Shown here one piece after another: positions 10,795-19,611 of a DNA stretch of 64,000 nucleotides. The notes beneath the pieces are model-generated. The model was not told where the DNA came from. It saw only the letters and a list, made by a program, of their open reading frames with translations, and did not search any database. The stretch is from contig NZ_CP113116.1 of the NCBI RefSeq assembly GCF_026625985.1, positions 3,224,001 through 3,288,000 of the forward strand, read 5' to 3'. The position numbers were made by a program, and so were the translations under genes. The DNA is from Mycobacterium sp. Aquia_213. Its GTDB lineage: Bacteria > Actinomycetota > Actinomycetes > Mycobacteriales > Mycobacteriaceae. Position 1 is the stretch's first letter. The number at the start of each line of letters is the position of its first letter.

Positions 10795-11834
10795 GGCGCC
10801 ACTCCGACGACCGAAAGTCCTTCTGCCTCTGGCCAACCCAGCGCCAGGTTCATCGACTGCACTGCCGCGCCGCCGGTGCCCTTGACCAGATTGTCGATCG
10901 CGGCGATCGCGACGAACGTCTCGGCGTCCTCGTCGACCGCGACGGCGACGTGCGCGGCGTTGCTGCCGATCACCGAGCCGGTGCGGGGCAGCTGGCCTTC
11001 GGGCATCAGGTAGATGAAATGCTCTGCATCGTAAGCCTTTTCGTATGCAGCACGCAGCTGCGAGAGCGGCGCCCGAGTGCGCGCGGTGCAGGTGGCCAGG
11101 ATGCCGCGGGAGGTCGGGATGAGCACCGGGGTGAACGACACCGTGACGTCGCGATTGGTGACCGCCCGCAGCCCCTGCGCGATCTCGGGTGTGTGCCGGT
11201 GGGCTCCCGCGATGTTGTAAGCCCGCGCCGATCCGATGACCTCGGAGCCGAGCAGGTCGGCCTTGGCGGCGCGACCGGCCCCCGAGGTGCCACTGACGGC
11301 GACCACGGTGACGGCGGGTTCGACCAGATCCTCGGCGACCGCGGGCAGCAATGCCAGCAGCGCCGCGGTCGGATAGCAGCCCGGCACCGCGATGCGGCGG
11401 GCGCCGCGCAGCCGCTCCCGGGCCCCGGGCAATTCCGGCAGGCCGTAGGGCCAGCTGCCGGCATGCGGGGATCCGTAGAACCGTTCCCACGCCGCGGGAT
11501 CGGTGAGCCGGAAGTCCGCGCCGCAGTCGATGACCAGGGTTTCGGGGCCGAGCTGCTCGGCCAGCGCCGCCGAATGTCCGTGCGGCAAGCCCAGAAAGAC
11601 CACGTCGTGGCCGCGCAGCACGTCTAGTTCGGTGGGCTCGACCACGCGCTGGGCCAGCGGCGTGAGATGTGGGTGATGCTCGCCGAGCGTGCTGCCGGCA
11701 CTGGCGGCGGCGGTCACCGAACCGATCGTGAGCCGGCCGTCGGCGTAGGCCGGGTGCCCGAGCAGCAGGCGCAGGATCTCCCCGCCCGCGTAGCCGCTGG
11801 CACCGGCAACCGCGACCCTTATTACGTCGGCCAT
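10791..11834 (-). CDS. argC: N-acetyl-gamma-glutamyl-phosphate reductase
   Basis: NADPH-dependent reduction of acetylglutamyl phosphate. 347 residues. An N-terminal Rossmann loop (AVAGASGYAGGEILRLL) is followed by the catalytic cysteine in VPGCYPTAALL and the HRHTPEI histidine region. ATG at 11834. It is the first gene of the eight-gene arg operon, and the probable ArgR operator lies just upstream. Confidence 0.97.
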   Translation of the reverse strand: MADVIRVAVAGASGYAGGEILRLLLGHPAYADGRLTIGSVTAAASAGSTLGEHHPHLTPLAQRVVEPTELDVLRGHDVVFLGLPHGHSAALAEQLGPETLVIDCGADFRLTDPAAWERFYGSPHAGSWPYGLPELPGARERLRGARRIAVPGCYPTAALLALLPAVAEDLVEPAVTVVAVSGTSGAGRAAKADLLGSEVIGSARAYNIAGAHRHTPEIAQGLRAVTNRDVTVSFTPVLIPTSRGILATCTARTRAPLSQLRAAYEKAYDAEHFIYLMPEGQLPRTGSVIGSNAAHVAVAVDEDAETFVAIAAIDNLVKGTGGAAVQSMNLALGWPEAEGLSVVGVAP

Positions 11835-11844
11835 TTAGCCGATT

Positions 11845-11879
11845 CTGCATGGTTATGCGATTGATTGCAAATTCATGCC
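11845..11879 (-). promoter_or_regulatory. Probable ArgR operator (ARG boxes) upstream of argC
   Basis: In otherwise GC-rich DNA, 11-45 bases before the argC ATG, two adjacent AT-richer dyads occur: TGCATggttATGC (11846-11858) and TTGCAaattcATGC (11865-11878). Paired weak palindromes with TGCAT halves, spaced about two helical turns apart, are how ArgR hexamers usually bind. The position next to the operon that contains argR supports this. It is inferred from pattern only. Confidence 0.5.
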
Positions 11880-11953
11880 GCGGCGTCCTCGTGGGCGAAC
11901 TCAACCCTGCGTTTTCGCTTGTCGTGAACGTCCGCGTTACTCGGTGAGGGTAT

Positions 11954-13939
11954 GTGGGATGGGTGCACCTTCATGCCCCCGAGTCGGTGTCGCGGAACAT
12001 CAAGCTGCAACGGCTCGTGGTGGGGCGCCTGCTGGCGACCGTTGCGGAATGGATGTGGTACACGGTCACAATGGTTTACGCGTTCACCCTTGCCGGGGTG
12101 GGCGCGGTCGGAGCCATCAGCGTCGCCGCGGTGTTGCCGGCGGCGCTGCTGTCGCCCGCGCTGGGCTACATCATCGACAGGTACGCCCGCGAACGCATCC
12201 TCACCGCGGTGTTTGCCATCCGCTTCGTGGCGATTGTGGTCACGGCGGTCTCGGCGGTGTTCATCCCGACGGTATCCATCCTGGTCGCGGTCATAGCCGT
12301 CGAGGGCATCTCCGCGATGTTCGTCCGACCGACGACCGCCGCGCTGCTCCCCTCGATCACCCAGCGACCCCAGGACTTGGTCAGGGGCCACGCAGCGCTG
12401 GGCACCGCGGACAAGGTTGGCATCCTGATCGGACCGGTCGCGGGTGGCCTGATGCTGGCCTGCACCACCCCCGCGATCGCGGTCACCGTCGCCGCGGTGC
12501 TCGCCCTGGGTTCGATAGGCGCAGTCATGACGGTCCGGGTGGACGTCGCGGATCGCCTCGATGGCGCCACCGGCGACCGTCCGCGGCACGCGCTGGGCGA
12601 AGCCGCCAGAGGGGTCCGGACCGTCGCCGGACCCCATTTGCGCTCGATCGTTGTCGTGACCGCGCTGGCCTTCCTGATGCTGGCGGCAAGCGAAGTTTTC
12701 GTCGTGCCGTTGGCGATCGACCTGCTGCACTGGGGACAGGCCGGACCCGGCGTGCTCACCGCGCTGATCGCCGGCGGCGGATTGCTCGGCGGGTTGGCGC
12801 TCGGCGCGATCGGCAATCGCCGGCTTGGGCCCTGGTTCGTCGTGGCCGGGGGCGTCATGGCGATAGCGCTCACGCTGATGGCGGCCGCGCCGCATTACGT
12901 CGTCGTGCTCGCCGCCACCGTCGCGTTCGGTGCCGGCAGCGCTCTGGTGATGATGGCCGGTCAGGTGCAAATCCAAAGTCTGATTCCGTTGTCGGCGGGT
13001 GGCCGGGTGCTCGGGGCGGTCGAGGGCCTCAGCCAGTTCGCGATGGCCGCGGGCGCGTGGGCCACCACGCGCGTCACCCAAGGGTGGTCGCTGCGCACCA
13101 GCCTGCTGGCGCTGGCCGTGCTCACGGTGCTCGCCACGCTCGGTGTTGCGCGCTCGTTGCTGCGAACCGACGCCAGGGTCGCGGCGACGCGTCAGCGGGT
13201 CGGCGCTCTCGACGACATCGCGCTGTTTGCGCCGCTGACCAACGTGCTGCGGGAACGGATCGCCACCCAGATCTACAGCCAAGACGTCGGTGCCGGCGAG
13301 GTCGTGACCTACCAAGGCGAGTACGGCGACTCCTTCTACATCGTGGAGTCCGGCAAACTCGACGTGTGCGTCGACGGGCGCCACGTTCGCTCGCTTGGTG
13401 CGGGCGACTTCTTCGGCGAACTCGCCCTGCTGCGCGACACCCCCCGCACCGCTACCGTGCGGGCCACCGCCGACTGCCGGCTCTGGGTCCTCCCGCGGCG
13501 GGCCTTCCTGACGGTGCTGACCGGATTCGACCCGACGGGTCAAACCATCAACACGGCAACCACCGAGCGGGAAGCGAACATGCCCGCAACCGCCGACGAC
13601 CGCGATGCCGCGCTGGCGGGTGCACCCTTGTTGGCCGCCCTGCCCGCCGACACCATCCGCGACCTGGCCGCCGCGGCGACCACCGAGGGATATGACGCCC
13701 CCACCGTCGTGTTCGGCGAGAACGACCCCGCCCACGACGCGTACTTCATCGTCGACGGCCGCGTCGACTTCGACCGGGCCGGTGAACGCATTCGCGCGCT
13801 GGGCCCGGGCAGGATTTTCGGCGAAGTCGCCGTGTTGCGGCCGGGCGCGACCCGCGCCGCGACGGCCACCGCCACCGCGGGCACCGTGCTGTGGCGACTG
13901 CCCGGCGAACGACTGCGCGCTGCCGTCGCCCAAACCTGA
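11954..13939 (+). CDS. MFS transporter fused to tandem cyclic-nucleotide-binding domains
   Basis: 661 residues. About residues 10-405 form a major-facilitator transporter: many hydrophobic helices, and the inter-helix loop DRYARERILTAV typical of motif A. Two cyclic-nucleotide-monophosphate domains follow. The first (about 415-520) has a canonical phosphate-binding cassette, FFGELALLRDTPRTATVRA. The second (about 545-655) is degenerate, reading FGEVAVLRPGATRAATATA. The architecture suggests that transport or its gating responds to cAMP; the substrate is unknown. The start is uncertain: GTG 11954 has GAGGG three bases upstream, and GTG 11963 is an alternative. It converges on pheT with a 3-bp gap. 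In M. tuberculosis I recall a PE_PGRS gene at this junction. Confidence 0.85.
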   Translation: MGWVHLHAPESVSRNIKLQRLVVGRLLATVAEWMWYTVTMVYAFTLAGVGAVGAISVAAVLPAALLSPALGYIIDRYARERILTAVFAIRFVAIVVTAVSAVFIPTVSILVAVIAVEGISAMFVRPTTAALLPSITQRPQDLVRGHAALGTADKVGILIGPVAGGLMLACTTPAIAVTVAAVLALGSIGAVMTVRVDVADRLDGATGDRPRHALGEAARGVRTVAGPHLRSIVVVTALAFLMLAASEVFVVPLAIDLLHWGQAGPGVLTALIAGGGLLGGLALGAIGNRRLGPWFVVAGGVMAIALTLMAAAPHYVVVLAATVAFGAGSALVMMAGQVQIQSLIPLSAGGRVLGAVEGLSQFAMAAGAWATTRVTQGWSLRTSLLALAVLTVLATLGVARSLLRTDARVAATRQRVGALDDIALFAPLTNVLRERIATQIYSQDVGAGEVVTYQGEYGDSFYIVESGKLDVCVDGRHVRSLGAGDFFGELALLRDTPRTATVRATADCRLWVLPRRAFLTVLTGFDPTGQTINTATTEREANMPATADDRDAALAGAPLLAALPADTIRDLAAAATTEGYDAPTVVFGENDPAHDAYFIVDGRVDFDRAGERIRALGPGRIFGEVAVLRPGATRAATATATAGTVLWRLPGERLRAAVAQT

Positions 13940-13942
13940 AGC

Positions 13943-16438
13943 CTAGGCGCGTATTTCGGCGCCCACCGCCTCGGCGGCGCGGCGCACCGCGGCATCCCGG
14001 GCCGCACTGGCGTCGTCTTCGGTCAGTGTGCGATCCGGCGCGCGGAACCGCAGCGCGAAGGTCAGCGACTTGCGGTCCTCGCCGATCTGCGGGCCGGTGA
14101 ACACGTCGAACAGCTGCATGTCTTCGAGCAGCTCGCCGGCCCCCTCACGCACCGCGTCGGCCACCGCCTGGGCCGGCACGTCCGCGGGCACCACCAGGCT
14201 GAGGTCCTGAAAGACCGCGGGGAACGGCGACACTTTGGGCGCCGGCAACAGCTCGGTGATCGGAAGCGCGTCGAGGGTGAGCTCGACGGCGCAGGTCCCC
14301 TTCGGCAGGCCCGAACGCTCGACGACGGCCGGATGCAGTTGACCGGCATGGCCGATCACGGTGTCCGCGACGAGGACCTCGGCGCACCGGCCGGGATGCC
14401 ACGGCAGATACTGGGCCGCCCGCAGCGTGACGTCAATTCCACTGGCGCGAGCGATGATTCGCACCGCCTCGAAAGCATCGGCGGCATCGACCGCGCGCCC
14501 GGGGCCCCACGGCCCGCGCGGTTCGCGCAGCCCGGCCAACACCGCGGCGACGTGCTGGGGCTGGCGGGGCAGCGACGCGTCGAGCGTCGCGATCTCGTCG
14601 TCGGTCGGCCGTCGGTCGACGGGGATCAGCTCGACACCGCGGGTCTGCTCGGTCGGCTGCACCACCTGGGCGACGGCATACAGCGCGGCGTCAACCAGTC
14701 CTCGGGATACGTTGCGCGCCAACGCCTCCAGCAATCCGGGCAGCAGCGTGGTGGCCAGCTCCGGGCGATCCGCGTCCAGCGCGTTGAGCACCCGGGTCGC
14801 CGTGCGGCGCGGGTCGTCGGCCGGCAGGCCCCAGAGGTCGAACACCCCGGCCGGCAGGAACGGGGTCGGCAGGATCTCGACGTATCCGGACTGGGCGAGT
14901 GACTTGCCGATCGCGCGCCGGCGTTTCTGCACCGGTGTCAGTCCGCGGCCCGCCGGCGCCGGCGGCAGCACCGACGGAATGACCTCCAGGCCCTCCAGCC
15001 GCAGCACCTCCTCGACGAGGTCGGCGGGCTGCAACAAGTCGGGCCGCCAGCTCGGTGGTGTCGCGGTCAGCGTGTCACCGTTTTCGGTTACCGCAGCGCC
15101 GATTTGGGTGAGGCGCCGAACGGTGGTGCCCGCGGCGTACGCCACGCCCGCGAAACGGTCCGGCAAATCGGCGGCGATGGAGATCGGCGGTAACGACCAG
15201 TCGTCCCGCGGCGGGTCCCCTCGCCAATCGGTCAGGGTCGGCGACACCGCTCCCCCGGCGATATCGGCCAGCAGTGCGGCGCAGCGGTCCAGCGCGGCCA
15301 CCGAAATGGCCGGGTCGACGGCCCGCTCGTAGCGACGGGCGGCCTCACTGGGCAGATGCAGGCGGCGTTGGGTGCGTGAAATGGCGGCCGGATCCCACAC
15401 CGCGGCCTCCAGCAGCACGTCGGTGGAATCGGCGCGCACCTCGGTGCTTGCCGCACCCATCACGCCACCGATCGCGGTCGTCGCGACGTCGTCGACGATC
15501 AGCACGTCCGCCGGATCGAGTTTGCGCGCCACGTCATCCAGCGTGACGACCGTCTCGCCGGGCTCCGCGAACCGCACCTTGAAGCCGCCGGTGATGCGGT
15601 TGCGGTCGTGCGCGTGCATCGGGTGACCCAGTTCCAGCATCACGTAGTTGGTCACGTCCACGGCCGGGGACGTGGCGCGGATGCCTGAAAGCAGCAGCCG
15701 GCGCTGCAGCCACCACGGCGACACCGCGGCGGGATCGATCCCCGTGACCGGCCGCAGCGCGAACCGGCGCACGCCGGTTTCGGGCTGCACGGTCAGCGGC
15801 CACGCCTGACCGTCGGCCGGCAGCGGCTTGACCACGACATCAGAGGCCGGGTCGACGAAGTTCAGGTCGTAGGCGCAGGCGATCTCGCGGGCCAGGCCGC
15901 GCACCGACATGCAGTAGCCGCGGTCGGGGGTGATGGCGAGGTTGAAGACCACGTCGTCCAGTCCGAGCACTTCGGCGCCGCCGGCGCCCGGTTCGGCGGT
16001 CCCCGGGGGCAGCACCAGAATCCCGGAATGATCAGTGCCCAAGCCGAGTTCGGATGCCGAGCAGATCATTCCGTCGGAGTTGCGGCCGTAGGTCTTGCGG
16101 GCGGTGATCGCGAAGCCGCCGGGCAGCGTGGTGCCGGGTAGCGCCACCACCACCAGATCGCCGACTGCGAAGTTCGTTGCACCGCAGACGATTCCATGCT
16201 CTACACCGTCGCCGACGTCGACCAGGCAGGCGCGGATCGGCTTCTTGAATTCGGTGAGCTCCTCGATAGCGGACACCCGGCCCACGGTCAGCGGGCCGTC
16301 GACCGGACCCAGGGTGATGACTTCTTCGACTTCATGGCCGATGCGCACCAGCGTCTGCTCGAGATCGCCGGCGCTGACATCCCAACCCGGTGCTCCGGCG
16401 GCGACAACCTCGCGCAGCCAACCGTACGGAATTCGCAT
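13943..16438 (-). CDS. pheT: Phenylalanyl-tRNA synthetase beta subunit
   Basis: 831-residue tRNA-binding and editing subunit of the alpha2-beta2 enzyme. The domain order is complete: an EMAP-like OB fold (about residues 40-155, CGATNFAVGDLVVVALPG), B3/B4 editing region, B5 domain, catalytic-like core, and a C-terminal ferredoxin-like anticodon-binding domain (about 735-830, FPAVFQDLSLVVP). The ATG at 16438 shares one base with the pheS stop (TGATG), so the subunits are translationally coupled. Confidence 0.97.
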   Translation of the reverse strand: MRIPYGWLREVVAAGAPGWDVSAGDLEQTLVRIGHEVEEVITLGPVDGPLTVGRVSAIEELTEFKKPIRACLVDVGDGVEHGIVCGATNFAVGDLVVVALPGTTLPGGFAITARKTYGRNSDGMICSASELGLGTDHSGILVLPPGTAEPGAGGAEVLGLDDVVFNLAITPDRGYCMSVRGLAREIACAYDLNFVDPASDVVVKPLPADGQAWPLTVQPETGVRRFALRPVTGIDPAAVSPWWLQRRLLLSGIRATSPAVDVTNYVMLELGHPMHAHDRNRITGGFKVRFAEPGETVVTLDDVARKLDPADVLIVDDVATTAIGGVMGAASTEVRADSTDVLLEAAVWDPAAISRTQRRLHLPSEAARRYERAVDPAISVAALDRCAALLADIAGGAVSPTLTDWRGDPPRDDWSLPPISIAADLPDRFAGVAYAAGTTVRRLTQIGAAVTENGDTLTATPPSWRPDLLQPADLVEEVLRLEGLEVIPSVLPPAPAGRGLTPVQKRRRAIGKSLAQSGYVEILPTPFLPAGVFDLWGLPADDPRRTATRVLNALDADRPELATTLLPGLLEALARNVSRGLVDAALYAVAQVVQPTEQTRGVELIPVDRRPTDDEIATLDASLPRQPQHVAAVLAGLREPRGPWGPGRAVDAADAFEAVRIIARASGIDVTLRAAQYLPWHPGRCAEVLVADTVIGHAGQLHPAVVERSGLPKGTCAVELTLDALPITELLPAPKVSPFPAVFQDLSLVVPADVPAQAVADAVREGAGELLEDMQLFDVFTGPQIGEDRKSLTFALRFRAPDRTLTEDDASAARDAAVRRAAEAVGAEIRA

Positions 16439-17481
16439 CAGAGCCCCACCCCGAACGGCAACGAGAACCGGATGTCACCTTCGACCATGTCACGCATGTC
16501 GGGGATACCGTTGCGGAACTGCAGGGTGCGTTCCAGGCCCATCCCGAATGCGAAGCCCGAGTAGACCTCGGGATCAATTCCCGCCGCGCGCAACACGTTT
16601 GGATGAACCATCCCGCAGCCGCCCCATTCCACCCAGCCGGCACCGCCCTTTTTGCCGACGAACCACACGTCGACCTCGGCGGACGGCTCGGTGAACGGGA
16701 AGAAGTGCGGCCGGATCCGGGTGCGCGCCTCGGGGCCGAACTCCGCGCGGGCGAATGCGTCCAGCGTCCCGCGCAGGTGCGCCATCGACAGACCCCGGTC
16801 TACGGCCAGGCCCTCGACTTGGTGGAACACCGGCGTGTGGGTGGAGTCGAGTTCGTCGGTGCGAAATGTGCGGCCGATCGAGACGATGTAGACCGGCAGC
16901 TCGCGCTCCAGCAGAGTCCGGACCTGAACCGGCGAGGTGTGGGTGCGCAGCAGCTGGCGGGAATCCTCCGGCGCGACGTAGAAGGTGTCCTGCTCGCTGC
17001 GCGCGGGGTGATCGGGCGGGAAGTTGAGGGCGTCGAAGTTGAATTGTTCGGTTTCGACCTCGGGGCCTTCGGCCAGCTCCCACCCCATCGCGATGAAGGT
17101 GTCGGCGACGTGTTCGGCCAGGATCGTGATCGGATGCCGGGCACCGGGCGGCTGGCGCGTCGACGGCAGTGTGACGTCGATGCTTTCGGCGACCAGCACG
17201 GCCGCGTCGCGCTCGGCGCGCAGCACTGCCAGCCGTTCGTCGTAGGCAGCCTGCACCTCGCCGCGCGCGGTGTTGACGCGCTTGCCGGCATCGGAGCGCT
17301 CCTCTTTGGGCAGCGTGCCCAGCGCTTGGCGCGCCAGCGCGACCGGCGAGCGGTCGCCGAGGTGCTCGGTCTTGATCACTGCCAGCGCGTCCAGGGTTTC
17401 GGCGAGCCCGATGGCCTGCCGCGCTGCACCGACTGCCTCGGCCAACGCTTTCGGCGACAGGTCGACGGGTTGATCACCCAC
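16438..17481 (-). CDS. pheS: Phenylalanyl-tRNA synthetase alpha subunit
   Basis: Catalytic class II subunit charging tRNA-Phe. 347 residues: an N-terminal coiled coil (about 1-90), motif 2 (FRTDELDSTHTPVFHQVEG) and motif 3 (GFAFGMGLERTLQFRNGIPDMR). The start is GTG at 17481. The 143 bp upstream contain no attenuator-like terminator or Phe-rich leader that I can see, but do contain a possible promoter. Confidence 0.97.
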   Translation of the reverse strand: MGDQPVDLSPKALAEAVGAARQAIGLAETLDALAVIKTEHLGDRSPVALARQALGTLPKEERSDAGKRVNTARGEVQAAYDERLAVLRAERDAAVLVAESIDVTLPSTRQPPGARHPITILAEHVADTFIAMGWELAEGPEVETEQFNFDALNFPPDHPARSEQDTFYVAPEDSRQLLRTHTSPVQVRTLLERELPVYIVSIGRTFRTDELDSTHTPVFHQVEGLAVDRGLSMAHLRGTLDAFARAEFGPEARTRIRPHFFPFTEPSAEVDVWFVGKKGGAGWVEWGGCGMVHPNVLRAAGIDPEVYSGFAFGMGLERTLQFRNGIPDMRDMVEGDIRFSLPFGVGL

Positions 17482-17570
17482 GCGGCGGCACTCTCCTTGC
17501 TGACGAGGCTGTTCCGGACCGGATCGTCGCCGAACGGGGCGGGCTTGAGCGCGGCACGGGTCGAGTGCCG

Positions 17571-17600
17571 ATCATATGTGACCGAGTTCGGTGAACTGAA
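17571..17600 (-). promoter_or_regulatory. Possible pheST promoter
   Basis: On the minus strand, TATGAT (17571-17576) matches a -10 hexamer and lies 18 bases from TTCAGT (17595-17600), a weak -35. It is about 90 bases upstream of the pheS GTG. Pattern only; no start site is known. Confidence 0.3.
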
Positions 17601-17624
17601 CGCGCTTCGGTGACGACCGAAGGG

Positions 17625-18455
17625 TTAGCCGACCAGCGCGGGCTGCCGGCCGCTAAGCGCTTCGTCGTCGTCTGCGGCGGAAGCCGGCAGTCTGGTGCGC
17701 ACGGCCCTGAGCTGGCCGATCTTGTAGGCCACGAACGCTCCGAGGGTCCCGACGACCGGAGCCGCGGCCATCGTGCCCCAGTGGTGAGCCAGCACCAGGA
17801 AACCGAAGCCCGACGACGCCACCAGCATCGCCATCAGCACCGGAGTCCAGCGGATCGGTTGACGGAACCGGGCGGATACCAGCACGCCCAGGATCACGGC
17901 GACGGTGTGCCCGGCGGAGGTGAAGTCGGCGCCGACGATCGCCGAGACCAGGCCCGCCGAGATCCACCAGCCGACCCACGCCGGACGCCACTGCTGCGGT
18001 ATCGCCGCCGTCATCGCGCCGAGCACGGCGAGCGCGCCATAGCTCATCCCGACGTCACTGGCCCGTGCGATGGATATCGGCAGCCAGCCGAACTCGACCG
18101 CGGAGGCAAGAGCGGCGGCCACCACCAGCGTCGCGCCGATGTGGCCGACCACGAAGGCAATCACCAGGCGAATGGTCTGCAGATGTAGCTCCGCCAGGGC
18201 CAGCAGGCAGGTCAGGAAGGGCAGCCAGAAGTAGAGCGGACCGGCGTCGACGACCAGCGCACTGCCCAGCAGCGTGCCGATGTGTCCGTGCGCCAGGTTG
18301 TGCAGGTTGGTGCTGGCGCGCTGGACGATGACGTCATGCGCGTGCTGGCCGAGCACCAAGATGGCGCAGCTGACCGCAAGCAGAACCGCGACGTACCCCA
18401 CGGTGAAACGGACCCGGCCAAGCCCGGAAAAGAATCCCCCCAACATTGAATCCAT
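17625..18455 (-). CDS. Rhomboid-like integral membrane protein
   Basis: 276 residues with about six hydrophobic helices, probably the Rv1648 counterpart by position. Three rhomboid landmarks are visible in order: an HNLAHGHIGTLLG helix (residues 52-64), a GMSYGALAVLGA segment (Ser138) and a GHTVAVILG helix (His183). Active rhomboid proteases use GxSG with a histidine in a later helix. Here the residue after Ser138 is Tyr, with Gly one place further on, so protease activity is doubtful. The C-terminal 30 residues are polar and cytoplasmic-looking. It lies upstream of pheS on the same strand, with a 143-bp gap. Confidence 0.7.
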   Translation of the reverse strand: MDSMLGGFFSGLGRVRFTVGYVAVLLAVSCAILVLGQHAHDVIVQRASTNLHNLAHGHIGTLLGSALVVDAGPLYFWLPFLTCLLALAELHLQTIRLVIAFVVGHIGATLVVAAALASAVEFGWLPISIARASDVGMSYGALAVLGAMTAAIPQQWRPAWVGWWISAGLVSAIVGADFTSAGHTVAVILGVLVSARFRQPIRWTPVLMAMLVASSGFGFLVLAHHWGTMAAAPVVGTLGAFVAYKIGQLRAVRTRLPASAADDDEALSGRQPALVG

Positions 18456-18503
18456 TATGACGGCTAAATTGTTTCGTCCCTGTGATGGGACGCTGTCAAC
18501 TTG

Positions 18504-19478
18504 CTAAGAGTATTCGAGACGATATATCGCTAAGTCCGGCGGGATGCCCGGGGTCTTAGGTGTAAACATGGATTTACGTGCGCGTTTAGCGACGACGCCC
18601 AACGCGTCCAGCTCGCTCTGCGGGATCAGATCCAGCGCCGAACTCGAAATCATGATCCCGCCTTTGGTGGCGCGATCCATCACCCGAGCCGCGATATTGA
18701 CGTCGACGCCGAGCCAGTCGGCGGCCAACCGCTGCGGCCGGCCGGTGTGGATTCCGACCCGCATCCGCGGCCGGTAGCCCGCCACCTCGACTTCTCGCAT
18801 CGCCTCGTCGGCGGCCACCACGGCGCGCACCGCCACGTCCGGGCGCCGGAACACCGCCATGATGCCGTCACCCATCCGTTTGACGATGTGCCCGCCGGCA
18901 TCGAGCAACGGCGGCTCCACGGCGCGGGCCACCTGGCGCAGCAGGGTCAGCGCCGCATCGTCACCGGCCTGCAGCGACCACGTCGAGAAGCCGACCAGGT
19001 CGGTGAAGACCAGCGTCACCTCCGGATTCGCCGGCCGTCGCGACACCGCCTCGGTGAGCGCCTGCCATACCTGCAGCACGCTCAAACTGACCTCGCGCGA
19101 GGCCGCGTCGCGATCCCCCAGCAGCCGGTCGGCGGCGCGGGCCGCCGCTCGCGGGCCGCCGTCGCCCGCCGTCGAGAGCGGGTCACCGAATTCGGGGTCC
19201 CCGGGCAGCATCCGCCGCGCCCGCCGGATGAACGCCACCACGCCCGGGCTGCGATTGGCGTTCTGCCACCACTGGGCCGCGGCGTGTTTCGACACCGCAG
19301 GTTGTCGTCCCGAAAAAGAGGTCGAGCCGGGAGGCGTCGCCGTCGTCACCGATTCGGAGTCCTGTTCTAACGACTCGCCCGGATCCGGATCGCGCGGCGC
19401 GAGTTCCACCTGGCAAGGGTAAGTAGTTTCACCGAAGCCGGGCAATGACGCCTGTCCGGTTTGTGTCGGACGTCGCAT
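18504..19478 (-). CDS. Class III adenylate cyclase, soluble, single catalytic domain
   Basis: Probable Rv1647 counterpart, 324 residues. About 150 N-terminal residues lack membrane helices; the cyclase homology domain covers about 153-315. Metal-binding aspartates are Asp160 (FTDLVGFS) and Asp204 (MGDG). The adenine-selecting lysine is Lys200 (VKRMGDG) with Asp259, and transition-state residues Asn261 and Arg265 appear in DVNIAARV. All catalytic residues are therefore present, and it should form a homodimer making cAMP. ATG 19478 is preferred over the TTG immediately upstream. A 130-bp divergent region separates it from the MpaB-family gene. Confidence 0.9.
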   Translation of the reverse strand: MRRPTQTGQASLPGFGETTYPCQVELAPRDPDPGESLEQDSESVTTATPPGSTSFSGRQPAVSKHAAAQWWQNANRSPGVVAFIRRARRMLPGDPEFGDPLSTAGDGGPRAAARAADRLLGDRDAASREVSLSVLQVWQALTEAVSRRPANPEVTLVFTDLVGFSTWSLQAGDDAALTLLRQVARAVEPPLLDAGGHIVKRMGDGIMAVFRRPDVAVRAVVAADEAMREVEVAGYRPRMRVGIHTGRPQRLAADWLGVDVNIAARVMDRATKGGIMISSSALDLIPQSELDALGVVAKRARKSMFTPKTPGIPPDLAIYRLEYS

Positions 19479-19501
19479 CAAAGCGACTGATCACGACGTC
19501 G

Positions 19502-19515
19502 CCACACCCCTGTGG
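19502..19515. promoter_or_regulatory. Short inverted repeat upstream of cyclase gene
   Basis: CCACA-cccc-TGTGG, a perfect 5-bp dyad 24-37 bases upstream of the cyclase ATG in the divergent promoter region. It could be an operator or incidental. Confidence 0.25.
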
Positions 19516-19554
19516 AATCTCGGTAACAGCTTCGCGTGGCGCGCGCCGAAATCG

Positions 19555-19583
19555 TAGACAACGTCTGTTGTCAAAGTTATCGT
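19555..19583 (+). promoter_or_regulatory. Promoter with embedded palindromic operator
   Basis: TAGACA (19555-19560) and TATCGT (19578-19583), spaced 17 bases, resemble -35 and -10 boxes. A perfect dyad GACAAC-gtct-GTTGTC (19557-19572) covers the -35 and spacer. This is the layout of a repressor site, TetR-like in size. It lies 29-57 bases before the MpaB-family start. No regulator gene is adjacent in the window. Confidence 0.5.
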
Positions 19584-19611
19584 GAGGTCAGTCAGGAAGT
19601 AGGAGGTCGTG

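Noticed and set aside
9580..11904. 774-residue continuous frame including argJ
   Set aside because: Only the last 404 residues match ArgJ. The first part is argC read out of frame and has no domain; argJ starts at GTG 10794 overlapping the argC stop.
11873..13933. 686-residue minus-strand frame
   Set aside because: Antisense to the MFS/cNMP gene, low-complexity Gly/Arg/Gln composition, no motif.
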